64,000 nt of DNA. Origin: Brucella cytisi (lineage in GTDB: Bacteria; Pseudomonadota; Alphaproteobacteria; Rhizobiales; Rhizobiaceae). The position numbers and the translations under genes were made by a program. Each line of letters starts with the position of its first letter. The stretch's first letter is position 1. The notes beneath the pieces were generated by a model, which worked only from the letters and a program-made list of their open reading frames with translations, ran no database searches and was not told where the DNA came from. Shown here in pieces: positions 10,326 through 20,572 of the stretch. The stretch lies in contig JAAVLQ010000003.1 of the NCBI GenBank assembly GCA_012103075.1, positions 248,001 through 312,000 of the forward strand, given 5' to 3'.

Positions 10326-10511
10326 TCAGTTGTTCGAGAGGGTGTCTTCGCCGACCGTTTTCATGAACATACCAAGCCCGGCGACACAGAGGGTTAGAAC
10401 CACATAGGCGACAATCCAGTTCAATTTGTCCGGGCGTGCTACGGCTGAAGCCAAAAGCACCGGAAGGAAGAGTTTGGCAAAGCCGATATGGCCGTTTCCG
10501 CATTCTATCAA
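10326..10511 (-). pseudogene. Short hydrophobic ORF, probably a membrane-protein fragment
   Basis: Two likely membrane segments are seen: IGFAKLFLPVLLASAVA and WIVAYVVLTLCVAGLGMFM. It ends TVGEDTLSNN. No clear ribosome site or family match, and the reading may have lost its 5' part. It sits between the AcoR-type gene and the MmyB-like regulator. The rest of 10147-10543 shows nothing I can identify except the presumed promoter of the activator gene. Confidence 0.3.
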
Positions 10512-10543
10512 GAGGCGGGCACAGGGGTTCTGTGAGCCACGTT

Positions 10544-11422
10544 CTAATCCTTTGCGTTGTGAACATCCGAACCGGATTGGACCTGCAACGCTGACACAGC
10601 TCGGGCAATCAATGAGCGAAACTGTTCCGCCACATCGGTATTTGCTGGACTGTAGACCATCATGTTGAGATCGGAGCGGCCTTCGACCGCGAAGGTCGAG
10701 AATTCCAGATCGATCCGTCCGAGGATCGGGTGGTAAAGACTCTTTACGCCTTCGCGCGTGGTCGTGATTTCATTGTCATCCCACATCGCCTTGAATTCGG
10801 GGCTGCTGGCCGAAAGTTCTTCGACCAGTTGCCGAATTTCCACGCCCGCCCCGGCGCGTGCGGCGTCGGCCCGGAACGCGCCGACGACATAACGCGCGAC
10901 GGTGCGCCAGTCGTCTTGCGCGGCGCGCATGCGCTCATCGGAGAACATCATGCGAAGAACGTTGCGCTTCTCTTTTTTGGCAGTTTGGCATAGTCCGTCA
11001 GTATCACGGCAGCTGCCTTGTTCCACGCCACCACGTCCCATGTTGCCGTCCTGATGATGGCAGGGCTGAAGGGCATGGCGTCCAGTACGTGCTGCAGCCG
11101 GGGCGTGATGCCATCGTGCTGGCGGTAACGCGGCTCGGGAGGATGTCCGAAAGCGAGAATATGGAGATGATCACGCTCGGGCTCGGTCAGCATCAGCCCC
11201 TTTGCGATGCGATCGAGCACGTGGCCGGAAGGCGACCCACCCCGCCCCTGCTCCAGCCACGTGTACGGTAGGGCTTATATTGGCGAGCAGCGCGACCTCC
11301 TCGCGCCGCAAGCCCGGCGTTCGGCGGCGCCCCGGCTGAAACCCGAATGACGCCGGTTCAAGGCGCATGCGGCGATCACGCAGGAATGTGCCGAGAGCAT
11401 TTTCGGTGACGCTGTCGCTCAT
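10544..11422 (-). CDS. HTH regulator with MmyB-like ligand-binding domain (frameshifted)
   Basis: Joined frames give an N-terminal XRE-type helix-turn-helix (LGTFLRDRRMRLEP, then TPGLRREEVALLANIS) and the MmyB-like C-terminal domain (PFSPAIIRTATWDVVAWNKAA; YHPILGRIDLEFSTFAVEGR). Breaks lie near 11265 and 10985. This family often represses an adjacent short-chain dehydrogenase or reductase gene, and here it is divergent from the NAD-dependent epimerase-like gene at 11519 across a 96-bp intergenic space. Confidence 0.8.
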
Positions 11423-11518
11423 GCGATCCTGTTGGCAATTATACTAGGATAAAGTCACTACTTTAACAGGACAATTTTCCATGAGATTATCCGGCACGTC
11501 AATACATGGAGATTTCAT

Positions 11519-12420
11519 ATGCGTGTTTTTCTGACAGGTGCCACCGGGTTCATCGGGTCCGGGGTCCTCCGCGATTTGCTGGTCGCAGGCCATGAGGTGA
11601 TCGGCCTCACCCGTTCCGATGCCGGAGCGAAAGCACTGGCAAGCGCCGGTGCATCCGCTCATTTCGGGACTCTTGAGGATTCCGCAGGCCGGCTAAAGGA
11701 GCCGAGAATGCCGACGCCGTCGTCCACACGGCGTTTGACCATGACTTCTCGAATTTCGCGGCAAATTGCGAGAAGGATCACCGCGTTATCGGCGCGCTCG
11801 GGTCTGTTCTGAAGGGATCCGACCGGCCGCTGCTTATCACATCAGGCGTCGGCATCGGTGATCCGGGCAATGGCGAACCGGCTCGAGAGGATGTGTTCGA
11901 CGCCGGTCATTTCAACCCGCGCATAGCCTCGGAACTGGCCGGGCAGGAACAACTCGCGGCGGGTGTCAATCTTGGTGTCGTACGACTTCCGCAAGTACAT
12001 GACACCCTCAAACAGGGGCTCATTTCGCCATATATCGCAATGGCGCGCGAAAAAAGGTGTTGTCGCCTATGTTGGTGAGGGCGCCAATCGCTGGGCCGCA
12101 GGTCATGTGAACGATGTGGCAAGGCTTTTACGTGCTGGCGCTCGCGCGCGCCGAACCCGCGCGCGCGCTACCATGCTGTTGCCGAAGAAGGCGTTGTCGC
12201 GCGCGAGATCGCCGAGGTTGTCGCCAGCGGACTTGGGCTTCCCGCCGCCTCCCTCTCGAAAGAAGAAGCGCAAGCCCATTTCGGTTGGTTCGCCATGTTC
12301 GCCACGACCGACATGACGGCTTCGAGCACGCTGACGCGGCAGAAGCTGGGTTGGCAGCCGACTGGTCCCAGCTTGCTCACTGACCTCAAAAACATGGACT
12401 ATTCGGTGATGCAGGTCTGA
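11519..12420 (+). CDS. SDR-family NAD(P)-binding oxidoreductase, epimerase-like (several frameshifts)
   Basis: Extended short-chain dehydrogenase. The cofactor motif GATGFIGSG is at residues 7-15. Further segments are ADAVVHTAFDHDFSNF, the family's LLITSGVGIGD, and a C-terminal substrate part (GWFAMFATTDMTASSTLTRQKLGWQPTGP, read in part). Frames change near 11695, 12050 and 12150. ATG 11519 follows a GGAG site. It is divergent from the MmyB-like regulator, which is its likely controller. Substrate unknown. Confidence 0.75.
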
Positions 12421-12551
12421 ATTCGGAAATACTGACTACGACCGGAGTACAAAGACGGACCGCGCACGAGCGATGAACCGGAGCGTGGCAAGATCTGCCA
12501 GAATGTCAGACCGCCGGGCCGCTTCATCACCGGGCATATGCGGGTCGGCCT

Positions 12552-12680
12552 CATAGCCATGGCTACGACGGTGTCTCGCAGTTCAATCGCGAATATGCGC
12601 GCAGGTTCGAACGTTCGCCCAAAAAGGATGCTTTGGCGATGCGGGACGAACGATCACAGCCGCCAGCTGCCATGATCTGA
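12552..12680 (+). pseudogene. C-terminal remnant of an AraC-family regulator
   Basis: The frame HGYDGVSQFNREYARRFERS resembles the second helix-turn-helix of AraC-type proteins (GYxSxSQFxREYxRxFG), followed by PKKDALAMRD and a stop at 12678. No start or first HTH can be recovered upstream in any frame. The surroundings 12421-13001 hold no other recognisable coding signal and look degenerate. Confidence 0.45.
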
Positions 12681-13001
12681 CGGCAATTGGGCTGGCAGCT
12701 CCCGGATCACCCGGGCGTGGACTGAAGCAAGCAGGCGACGAGGATCCTGCTGGCTTCACACCGGGGACACCATTCACCATGGGCATCCTCAGGCCACAAG
12801 CGGCCTCCGTTTGGCGCAGGATCGAGGCCGCAGGTGGGACGTCGCGTTTCCTCCGCCCCGGGGCCATACCCGGAAAATCGCAAGCGAACCATCAGCGCCT
12901 CTCTGGGATCTCATCGGCAGCCTTACCGACATCTTCCACCCCAAGACTACGCAAACGACTTCAGTTCATGCGGGTATGACACGGAATGATCGAAATCCAC
13001 T

Positions 13002-13925
13002 CTATCTTCGTGAAATCCACGTCAGGAAGGACTCGGGTTTCCCGCTATCCGTCCGCGCCTTTTCGATCAACGGCCTGAGGGTGCTTTTGACGAATTCTTC
13101 CATTGTGGTGCGAAGCGCCGGACGATCAGCCATGAGCTTTACACGCCCGTCGTTGAGAGCGGCCGCGGTGTTTCTGTCATAGACCCACCGATCAAGCGTT
13201 CCGGTCCTCTCCCGGAATTCCGTTTCGATCTTCCTGTCGTCTGGATCGACGAAGCGATAGTTCACTTCCCTGCTGAGAGCTCGACCGACCATCGTGGCGA
13301 TCTCCGACATCGTGTAATCGACGCCGAGTTGCTTCACGGATCGGTGCTGGTCGGTCGGCGTGTCGAACTCCTTCGCCGCAAAATTCGCGATGTCCTCAAT
13401 GGCAACCCGGGGAGTTTTGACGTTGGGCTTAAGCGTCCAGCCGATCGAGTGGTAGTGCCCTATCGCGTCGACCCACCTCGACAGGTCCTGCATGAACCAC
13501 CCAGCTTGCAGGTGCACCAGTTTGATGTTGCGCAGCCGGTTGAGGACTTTGGTCAAGGATATGGAAGCCCCGGAAATGGCAGGTATTTCCACTGACCTCG
13601 GATCCCATTCCGGTCAGGTTCACGGCCAGTTTCACAGAGGAATCCCGAAGTGCATCGAAAACCGAAGCGCTACCGTAGGATAGTGCCCATGGAAGTCCTC
13701 CGATCCCCAAAGGGTTTTGACCATCAGGAACGCAGCGTCGGCGTCTTCGAAGAACGTGTTAAGATCACCGGTACCGGTGTCGAAGCTGCCAATGAATGGT
13801 TCTGCTCCTTTCGCGACAAGTGCATCGAGGGCGGGCCCTCCTCTCGAAAGAGCTTTGACGGAATGGCCTTTGGCCAAAACGTTTTCGGTAAGTCTGGCGC
13901 CGATCCTGCCGGTCGCACCAACCAC
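13002..13925 (-). CDS. NmrA-like NAD(P)-binding protein (frameshifted)
   Basis: The N-terminus carries the Rossmann motif VGATGRIGARL, then AFLMVKTLWGSEDF, LAVNLTGMGSEVSG and LVHLQAGWFMQDL, the arrangement of NmrA/HSCARG-type atypical short-chain dehydrogenases that act as redox sensors or quinone/azo reductases. Breaks lie near 13640 and 13540. The 5' end is uncertain: the frame reads TIRIAV before VVGATG but meets a stop just upstream, so a further indel near 13945 probably hides the true ATG. It is divergent from the AraC-type gene at 14010. Confidence 0.7.
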
Positions 13926-14009
13926 GGCAATACGGATGGTTTATCTCACGGAGTTGTTAGGCGGGATCCTAGAGGATTGCGTTGCGAACAAAATTGGAGA
14001 TAATGCCAT

Positions 14010-14620
14010 ATGATCTCTAAATTGGGTCAATTTTCGAATGAGCGACCTCCCTGCAGTACTGCTATCGATCTAAGCCTCCCGCATGGGCCAGCGATGGCGA
14101 TCAGTGTGGACTTCGCCGAACATGAAGCCGAGGGACACGAGCATCAGCACCGACAGGGTCAACTGGTCCCGGCGCTGCACGGTGCAGTTACCTGCAGAGC
14201 GGAAAAGGAAGTCTGGATCGTTCCGCCAAACTGTGGAGTCTGGATCCCGGGCGGCGTTCCTCACAGCAACCGGTCACGTCCAACGCTCGTATAACATACC
14301 TGTTTGTAGAACCACACGCGGCCATGCTTCCGGCTGAATGCTGCACTCTTTCGGTATCGCCGATGCTTCGGGAAATGATCCTCCAGCTAGCGGAAATATC
14401 ACAGGATGACAGGGACGACGCTCATGTTGGTCGCCTCATGCGGGTCATGCTGGATGAACTCGCGCTTATGCCGCGGGAGAGGCTGGAGCTACCTGTATCC
14501 AACCATCCAAAGATTGCCTCGATCACTGCAGCCCTTTTGGCGGCCCCCGGCGACCGCCGAACCCTCGACCAATGGGCTGAGCATGTCGCCATCAGTGAGC
14601 GAACTTTAAAGAGGCTTATG
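14010..14620 (+). pseudogene. AraC-family regulator with cupin domain, truncated by IS481
   Basis: An N-terminal cupin sensor is seen (EHQHRQGQLVPALHGAVTC; GVWIPGGVPHSN), followed after a frameshift near 14290 by the linker and the start of the AraC DNA-binding domain (DQWAEHVAISERTLKRLM). The protein is cut at this first HTH by the left end of the IS481 element at 14621, and the second HTH is absent. It probably once regulated the divergent NmrA-like gene. Confidence 0.75.
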
Positions 14621-15704
14621 TGTTTGGTTGCGGAACATCATTGGGATGAGGTAGGATGGGCTATTGCTGAAAATGCCCGGCGTTTCAAAACCATGATTAA
14701 TGAGGCCCTGTGATGATGCAAATCCATCCTCAAGCGCGAACGACCCCTGCGGTGCGGGCAGAAATTGCCCGATCAACGGAGCCGACAAGTGTCATCGCCG
14801 GGCGCTATGGCATCAGCGATGAAACAGTGCGCAAATGGCGCAAACGGGGAGAGCATGCTGTCGAGGATCGCTCGAGCCGTCCAAAGCGTTTGCCATGGCG
14901 CGTAACGGAGGAAGAGCGCGCCATCATCTGCGCGGTGCGACGCGCGACCGGCTTTCCACTGGATGACCTGACTTTCGTCCTTCGCCACTTTCTGCCGCAT
15001 CTCAACCGCGACAACATCTATCGTGTCCTGAAGGCTGAAGGTCTGAACAGGCGTCCAGCAAAACCATCAACCCTTCCGACCAAAGGACAGGGCCGCTTTC
15101 GCGAATATGATCTGGGCTACGTCCATATCGACGTCAAACATTTACCGAAGCTGCGGACCGCAGATGGAGAGATACGCAAGCGCTATCTTTATGTTGCAAT
15201 CGATCGCTGTTCGCGCTTCGTACATCTGGCCGTTTACAATGCTGAAAATGCAGCCAATGCGGTTGCCTTCCTGAGCCAGACACGAAAGGCGTTTCCCTTC
15301 CGCATCACGCATGTGCTCACCGATCGCGGATCATGCTTCACCGCCGATGCCTTCGAAGAAGCCTGCGCAAAACTCAAAGTCATCCGCCGTACGACAAAGC
15401 CATATACGCCCCAGACTAACGGCATGGTGGAACGCTTTAACGGTCGTGTCGCGAGCGAGGTTCTCGGGATTAATGTTGCCGATCATCTTGATCTTGAGAC
15501 CCTGCTCGTCGGCTTCAACCATGCCTATAATCGACGAAGACAGCGGGTTCTTTTCGGGAGTGTCGCCCGTCGACAAAGTAAAGCAACATATTGAGAAGAA
15601 CGCTCGCCTCGCCAACCCTGTTTACAAACCCGCAATTGACGACGAACTCATGGCCAAAGTAGATGATGTGCTTTATTATGCCAATGAGGTCTCACAACCA
15701 GACA
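14621..15704 (+). mobile_element. IS481-family insertion sequence, 1084 bp
   Basis: Terminal inverted repeats are visible. The left end begins TGTTTGGTTGCGGAACATC at 14621. The right end, read inward from 15704 on the minus strand, begins TGTCTGGTTGTGAGACCTC. About 20 of the first 29 positions match, including TGGTTG and TCATTGG. The element joins a truncated AraC gene on the left to a Tn3 transposase remnant on the right, without a target duplication (GCTTATG versus GCGGTCG). Confidence 0.75.
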
Positions 15705-15736
15705 GCGGTCGCGTTGCGGGAGGTTGGTCGTGTTGA
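14713..15736 (+). CDS. IS481-family transposase (one frameshift)
   Basis: The N-terminal helix-turn-helix (SVIAGRYGISDETVRKWRKRG) is followed by an rve-type DDE core: YVHIDVKHLPKL (first Asp), ITHVLTDRGSCFTAD (second Asp) and TKPYTPQTNGMVERFN (Glu). A break near 15560 shifts the frame; the typical ending follows (SPVDKVKQHIEKNARLANPV, then VDDVLYYANEVSQPDS). The stop at 15736 falls beyond the IS end, so the last residues are read from flanking Tn3 DNA. Confidence 0.85.
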
Positions 15737-16117
15737 GCGCACTCTCTTTATAACAGAATGGATTCTCGATACCGATATGCAACGCCGTGCGCAGATCGGC
15801 CTCAACAAAGGTGAGGCTCATCACGCCCTGAAAACGCCCTGCGCATTGGACGCCAAGGGGAAATCCGCGATCGAACCACGGAAGGTCAGCATTACCGGAT
15901 CGCCGGGCTGAATTTGCTTACGGCAATCATCATCTACTGGAATACCGCACATCTCGAGCGTGCCATCGAAAATCGACGGAATGAAGGGCTCGACGTTCCA
16001 CCGGAGCTGCTGGCGCATACCTCCCCGCTCGGGTGGGCGCATATCCTTCTGACCGGAGAATATCTTTGGCCCATTGGTGAAAAAGCAGGGTGTCATTCCG
16101 CCCTCAGCCGGAACTGA
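15705..16117 (+). pseudogene. C-terminal remnant of a Tn3-family transposase
   Basis: Frames joined at about 15835 read VALREVGRVERTLFITEWIL, GLNKGEAHHALK, then DRTTEGQHYRIAGLNLLTA and SPLGWAHILLTGEYLW, which is the conserved C-terminal part of Tn3-type TnpA including its final catalytic region. The N-terminal two thirds are absent, and the IS481 right end abuts the first codon. No resolvase or terminal repeat was found. Confidence 0.8.
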
Positions 16118-16619
16118 CCCCTTTTTTGATGCCTCCATAAGCCACGGAGGAGGCGGTGATTACGAGCCTTCTGCCGATTGCGACGATAACGGCTTGTGGG
16201 ATTGCCGCGTTTTTGATTCGTTGTGTGGCAGATTTCACAACACAGATTGATACGCACTGGGCACGCAGCCCGGTGCACAAACAGGCTCAATACCCGCCGC
16301 CCTTCGGCGCAAACTTAAGGTTAATTGGTATTATTTTGCTGTCCCACAGCACCGGAGCGCCTGACTCAGCTTGACCGCATAAGGCGACAAGCGGACAGTC
16401 ACCTGATATCCAGCCAAGAAACCAACTGTCGTTAAAGCATTCGCTACGCTTTGAAAAGGTATGAACCGCTGCCCCCGCAATGGGCGATCCGCTGATAGTT
16501 AAATAAGAACAAGATGCTCTTCCGCACACAAGGCGGAAGAGGCTCTATGTCTTGCCACCTGATATAGTTGGCGCCAAGGCCATTGTTCTCGTCATTACTG
16601 AAAGTAGCATGACCGGAGA
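16118..16619. other. Degenerate stretch after the Tn3 remnant
   Basis: Only short shadow frames occur here (16093-16290 and 16287-16529, minus). I recognise no domain. It probably holds further debris from the mobile-element scar plus the 3' flank of the hydroxyacid dehydrogenase gene. Confidence 0.35.
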
Positions 16620-17587
16620 TCAATCCCTCTTAAGGACTGAATTAAATCCGTACCTTGGTGCCCGATTGCGCAACACGGCTACTACGTCTGCGAATACCTT
16701 GTTTCTCACCTCTGAATAAGACTGCTTGGAATAATGTGCAGCATGTGGAGAAAGAAGGAGGTTTTCCACGCTCAGAAGCGGGTTGTCCATCCCTACCGGT
16801 TCCTGAACCAGCGTATCAATGCCGGCGCCAGACAGATGTGCCGATTGGAGTGCTTCAGCCAACGCTACTTCATCCACAAGGCCGCCGCGGGAAACGTTGA
16901 CTAGGATCGCACCCTTCTTCATTCGTGCAAGCACGTCTCGTGAGATGATATTCTGTGTTTCAGGCGTGGCGGGAACATGAAGCGAAACAATATCGGATTG
17001 AGTTATCACTTCCTCGAACGTGGCTGCGTCCACACCGGTCGCAGCAATGCGCTCCGCAGCCATATAGGGATCGTAAGCGATGATCCTATACCCGAATGCT
17101 GAGGCCTTGCGTGCCGTCATACGACCGATTTGACCAAAACCGATCAAACCGAGCGTTTGATGCGATGGCCGAACAATCCCCTCGCCGTCAACCATAGCCT
17201 GCCATCGCCCTTCACGCACTGCGGTGTCGTAGCGCTTCAGCCGACGAGCGAGAGCCAACATCATTGCCACGGCGTGAGTGCTGACCTCGTCCAGATTGGA
17301 GTCTGGCACATAAGTGACCTGCACTCCTGCCCGTGTACAGGCCTCGACATCAATGGAATCGAGTCCTACACCAAAACGACCGATAACTTTGAGTTTTGGT
17401 AGCGCCTTCAAAACACGCTCAGTCACCGGTTCCCGCAAGATCATCAACGCATCTGCGTCGTGGCATTCCTCAATCAGCTCGTCTTCATTGAGAAGTGTTT
17501 TTCTATGAAGGCCGCATCGAGCTCTGCAAGATAGGCATGTTGTTCCGGCTCAACGGCGAGAACGCCATCACACTTGACGATCTTCAT
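16620..17587 (-). CDS. D-isomer-specific 2-hydroxyacid dehydrogenase (one frameshift)
   Basis: NAD-dependent oxidoreductase of the phosphoglycerate-dehydrogenase/CtBP group. Substrate-domain part GRFGVGLDSIDVEAC, cofactor motif GLIGFGQIGRMTARK, and catalytic surroundings LVNVSRGGLVDEVAL and SPHAAHYS are present. The N-terminus MKIVKCDGVLAVEPEQ starts at ATG 17587; a break near 17500 joins it to ELIEECHDADALMILREPV. The ATG overlaps the upstream aldolase stop (ATGA), so the two are translationally coupled. It probably reduces a 2-oxoacid released or used by the aldolase. Confidence 0.82.
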
Positions 17588-18366
17588 GCAGATTTCCTTT
17601 CCGTTTCAGTGAGCGCGGCTCGCGCTTGCGATATGCCTCCAGCCATTGCAGCGCCGAGAAACATCGTATCGCTTGCGAGCAGGTAGAACGAGATTCCTTT
17701 CCCGTACCAAGCGGCTATGTCGCTTGTATCCGGGCGGAAAAATGCCTACGGCTTTGTTCGCAGAAATTGCTGTTCTTGTGATCTTTTCAATCGCAGCAAC
17801 AAGCTTTTCGCGACCATTTGGTCCCATCGCATCGATGGAAACGGACAGGTCTCCGGGGCCAATGAAAATCACATCGACGCCATCAACTTCTGAGATCTCT
17901 TCGATATTGGCCAGACCTTCAGCCGTTTCGACACGGATCGCCAAAGCGATGCCATCGTTTGCTGCGGTTAGATAGTCTGGAATACGATAGCCATAAGCCG
18001 CGGCGCGACCGGGTCCAACCCCTCGAGCGCCGATCGGCGGATAGCGCGTTGCCTGAACTGCGGCCCGTGCCCGGTGAGCCGTTGATACGCGCGGCACAAG
18101 AACACCTTGCGCACCGGCATCAAGCACAGCCGCAATCGCTTCCGGTGCATGGCCCGGTACCCGGACCATAGCCGGCACAGCGTGAACATCGCAAGCCCGG
18201 ATCAGATCCTCAATACGCTCGCGACTGATCTGCGAATGTTCCCAGTCTATGCAGACGAAATCAAGCCCGGTGGCAGCCGTCACTTCGACCGCGACAGGAT
18301 GGGGATAGCGGAAAACGTTCCCATCAGCGGTGAGCGTGCCTTGCAGCGAGCACGAAAACTTTCCAT
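17584..18366 (-). CDS. HpcH/HpaI-family aldolase (two frameshifts)
   Basis: Class II, divalent-metal pyruvate aldolase fold. Motifs are DFVCIDWEHSQ, GAQGVLVPRVST, RGVGPGRAAAYGY and DVIFIGPGDLSVSI (metal-binding Asp). Breaks lie near 18300 and 17730. The joined C-terminus reads WYGKGISFYLLASDTMFLGA and ends in a TGA overlapping the next gene. Family members cleave 4-hydroxy-2-oxoacids such as 2-keto-3-deoxy sugar acids to pyruvate and an aldehyde. With the hydroxyacid dehydrogenase and the MFS transporter this forms a small sugar-acid or aromatic-acid operon. Confidence 0.8.
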
Positions 18367-18423
18367 GAATCCATTCCTTTTAAATGCGTTAGAAGACTGA
18401 AATTTCTTTCCTTCCACGCAGTT

Positions 18424-19687
18424 TTAGCGGGCAGCAACAAGTAGCGCCTCACGCCGCCGTGCAAGACGGATGTTCACGAAACTCATGAGCCCTCCCGACA
18501 GAAGAAAAGCAGCCGCGACGAAAAGCGCATATTCATAATTACCGGTCGTATCGCGAATGATCCCGAACAGGTAGGGACCGGTGAATCCACCGAGATTTCC
18601 AAGTGAGTTCGCCAGTGCCATCGCGGCCGCCGCGGCAGCGCCTGATACAGCAGGCCGCGGCAGCGCCCAATAGGCGCTCCCGCCAGCATAAATGCCCGCC
18701 GCAACACAACAGAACGCGAACATCGAAATCAGCGGATTTGTCGTCAGAGCGCCGATCACAAATCCCAGCGCCCCAAGAGCACAGGGGATGAGCACGTAAA
18801 ACAGGCGATCATCCGTATATTTCGTGTAACGGCTCCAGAAATAGATCGCGAGCGCGGCTGCTATATAGGGGACAGCCACCACCCAGCCCACCATCGAAGT
18901 CTGAACACCCAGTTCACGAACGATTTGTGGAAGCCACATGTTAAGTGCATAGCCAGTTGTCAGGATAAGAAAATACTGGAACGCGAGCGCAAGTGTAGGC
19001 AAATCCATCAACGCAGACAGTGGCGAGGCATGCTTTGCGGCAGAATTGCCTTCCGCCTGCAACTGCGCGCGCAATACGCTTTTCTGGTCATTGTTGAGAA
19101 ATTTCGCGTCTTCGATGCGATCAGGCAGTTTGAGAAAGACGATAACGCCGAGGATGATGGCAGGTATACCCTCGATTACAAACATCAAGCGCCAGTCAAA
19201 GGCTTCGATCAACGCTGTGGAAAGCGGTGCACCGACCGCATTTGCAACAGGGCCGAAGGCGAAAAAAGATTGCTGTTGCCCTGCCAATTTCGCGTTTCGT
19301 GTACCACTGGTTCATATAATAGACGACACCGGGAACAAAACCGGCCTCTGCAAGCCCCAGTAGGAAACGGATCGCATAGAAGGAATAGGGGCCTTGCACC
19401 AAAGCCATGCACATGGACAGAATGCCCCACGTGACCATGATACGCGCTATCCATCGGCGCGCGCCGACCTTCTGCAAAATCAGATTGCTCGGAATCTCGA
19501 ATACGAAGTAGCCGAGAAAGAAAATACCTGCGCCAAAACCGTAAGCGGCCGCGGAAAGACCTATTTCCGCATTCATTGTCAGCGACGCGAACCCGACGTT
19601 AACGCGGTCCAAAATTGACACGAAAAAGCTAATCCCGAGCAGCGGCATTATGTTGCGTGTCACTTGTCGAGCGATATGTTCATCCAT
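18424..19687 (-). CDS. MFS transporter, anion:cation symporter family (one frameshift)
   Basis: About 420 residues and 12 predicted membrane segments. Features typical of the ACS family (phthalate, tartrate and galactonate permeases) are DRVNVGFASLTMNAEIGLS near residue 27, the GYFVFEIPSNLIL segment, and AEAGFVPGVVYYMNQWYTKRE. The break is near 19290. ATG 19687 has a GGAGGAG site. It is first in the operon with the aldolase and hydroxyacid dehydrogenase and probably imports their organic acid substrate. Confidence 0.8.
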
Positions 19688-19736
19688 AATTTCTCCTCCA
19701 TGGGAATCAATTTTCCCTAAGTTCCCGATATTAAAG

Positions 19737-19764
19737 TGTCGGCACTTTTTTGTTTTTGTCGACA
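19737..19764. promoter_or_regulatory. Paired TGTCGRCA sites between the MFS and GntR genes
   Basis: TGTCGGCA at 19737-19744 and the perfect palindrome TGTCGACA at 19757-19764 are 20 bp apart centre to centre, two helical turns, and lie 21 nt before the GntR start. This is a good candidate for a dimer-of-dimers operator controlling both divergent units. Confidence 0.45.
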
Positions 19765-19784
19765 CATATAGAAAAGATGGAGCC

Positions 19785-20458
19785 ATGTCTAATAAATTTA
19801 CGCCCTCAGACGAGCACAACGATCAGCAAGGACGTACTGGTGACATGGTGCAGATCTTGGTCGCCAGTTTGCGAGGAAAAATTTAAGCGGGGAACTGCCA
19901 GCCGGGCAGAGGATACGCGAATCGAGCATAGCATCAGAGCTCAGCGTCAGTCGTGCAACGCTACGTGAGGCCCTCAGGCTAATCGAGAGGGGTGGATTGA
20001 TCGAGAAATCACCCAACCGTTCCTATATCGTTGTGAGCTTCAATGAACGAGATATTTTTGAACTGGCCACCTTGCGTACGGCTCTTGAGGTCATGGGAGC
20101 CCGTTTAGCGCTTCAAAGAAGTTATACATCTTCCGCTTTAGCGGCGACCATACCTGCTATCGCATTGGCTGCAGAGAACCGCGATCTCAAGGCGCTGGCG
20201 GCGGCGGACCGTCGCTTTCATGAGATATTGATCGAATGCGCTGATCACAGGCGTCTTCTGGAATCGTATCATGCATTACAGGATCAGATTGAACTGGCCA
20301 TGCTGAATGTCCAGAAACATGAACTGAATATTGCGGGAATAGCAGACCGGCACGCACGGTTAGTTGCACTTGCCACAAACCCGGACAAATTTGTTGAAGA
20401 GCTCTCTCGACACATCCGCGAGGGCATGGGCGTTAGCGATATATCGGTATTGATTTGA
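19785..20458 (+). CDS. GntR-family (FadR subfamily) transcriptional regulator (one frameshift)
   Basis: A winged helix-turn-helix (LPAGQRIRESSIASELSVSR, then ATLREALRLIERGGLIE) is followed by an all-helical FCD effector domain (LRTALEVMGARLAL; RRFHEILIECADHRRLLESY, with the metal/ligand His residues). The break is in the AAAATTTAAG stretch near 19880. It is divergent from the MFS-aldolase-dehydrogenase operon and is its likely repressor, responding to an organic acid. Confidence 0.82.
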
Positions 20459-20572
20459 TTCACACGGTATCATTTCATACAAATCTCGGGGTGGTGAACT
20501 GATTGCCAGTCAATAACGTGTCTTCGTAGCCATCCAGTGCGCAATCCCATGATGTTAACGTGGCACCGCCTC

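Noticed and set aside
12552..14620. The AraC-type C-terminal fragment at 12552 as the missing end of the AraC gene cut at 14620
   Set aside because: The fragment looks like a different AraC subfamily (SQF-REY-RRF pattern) and lies on the far side of the NmrA-like gene.
16093..16529. Minus-strand frames after the Tn3 remnant considered as a transposase or membrane protein
   Set aside because: No catalytic motif or membrane pattern holds over more than a few residues in any frame.
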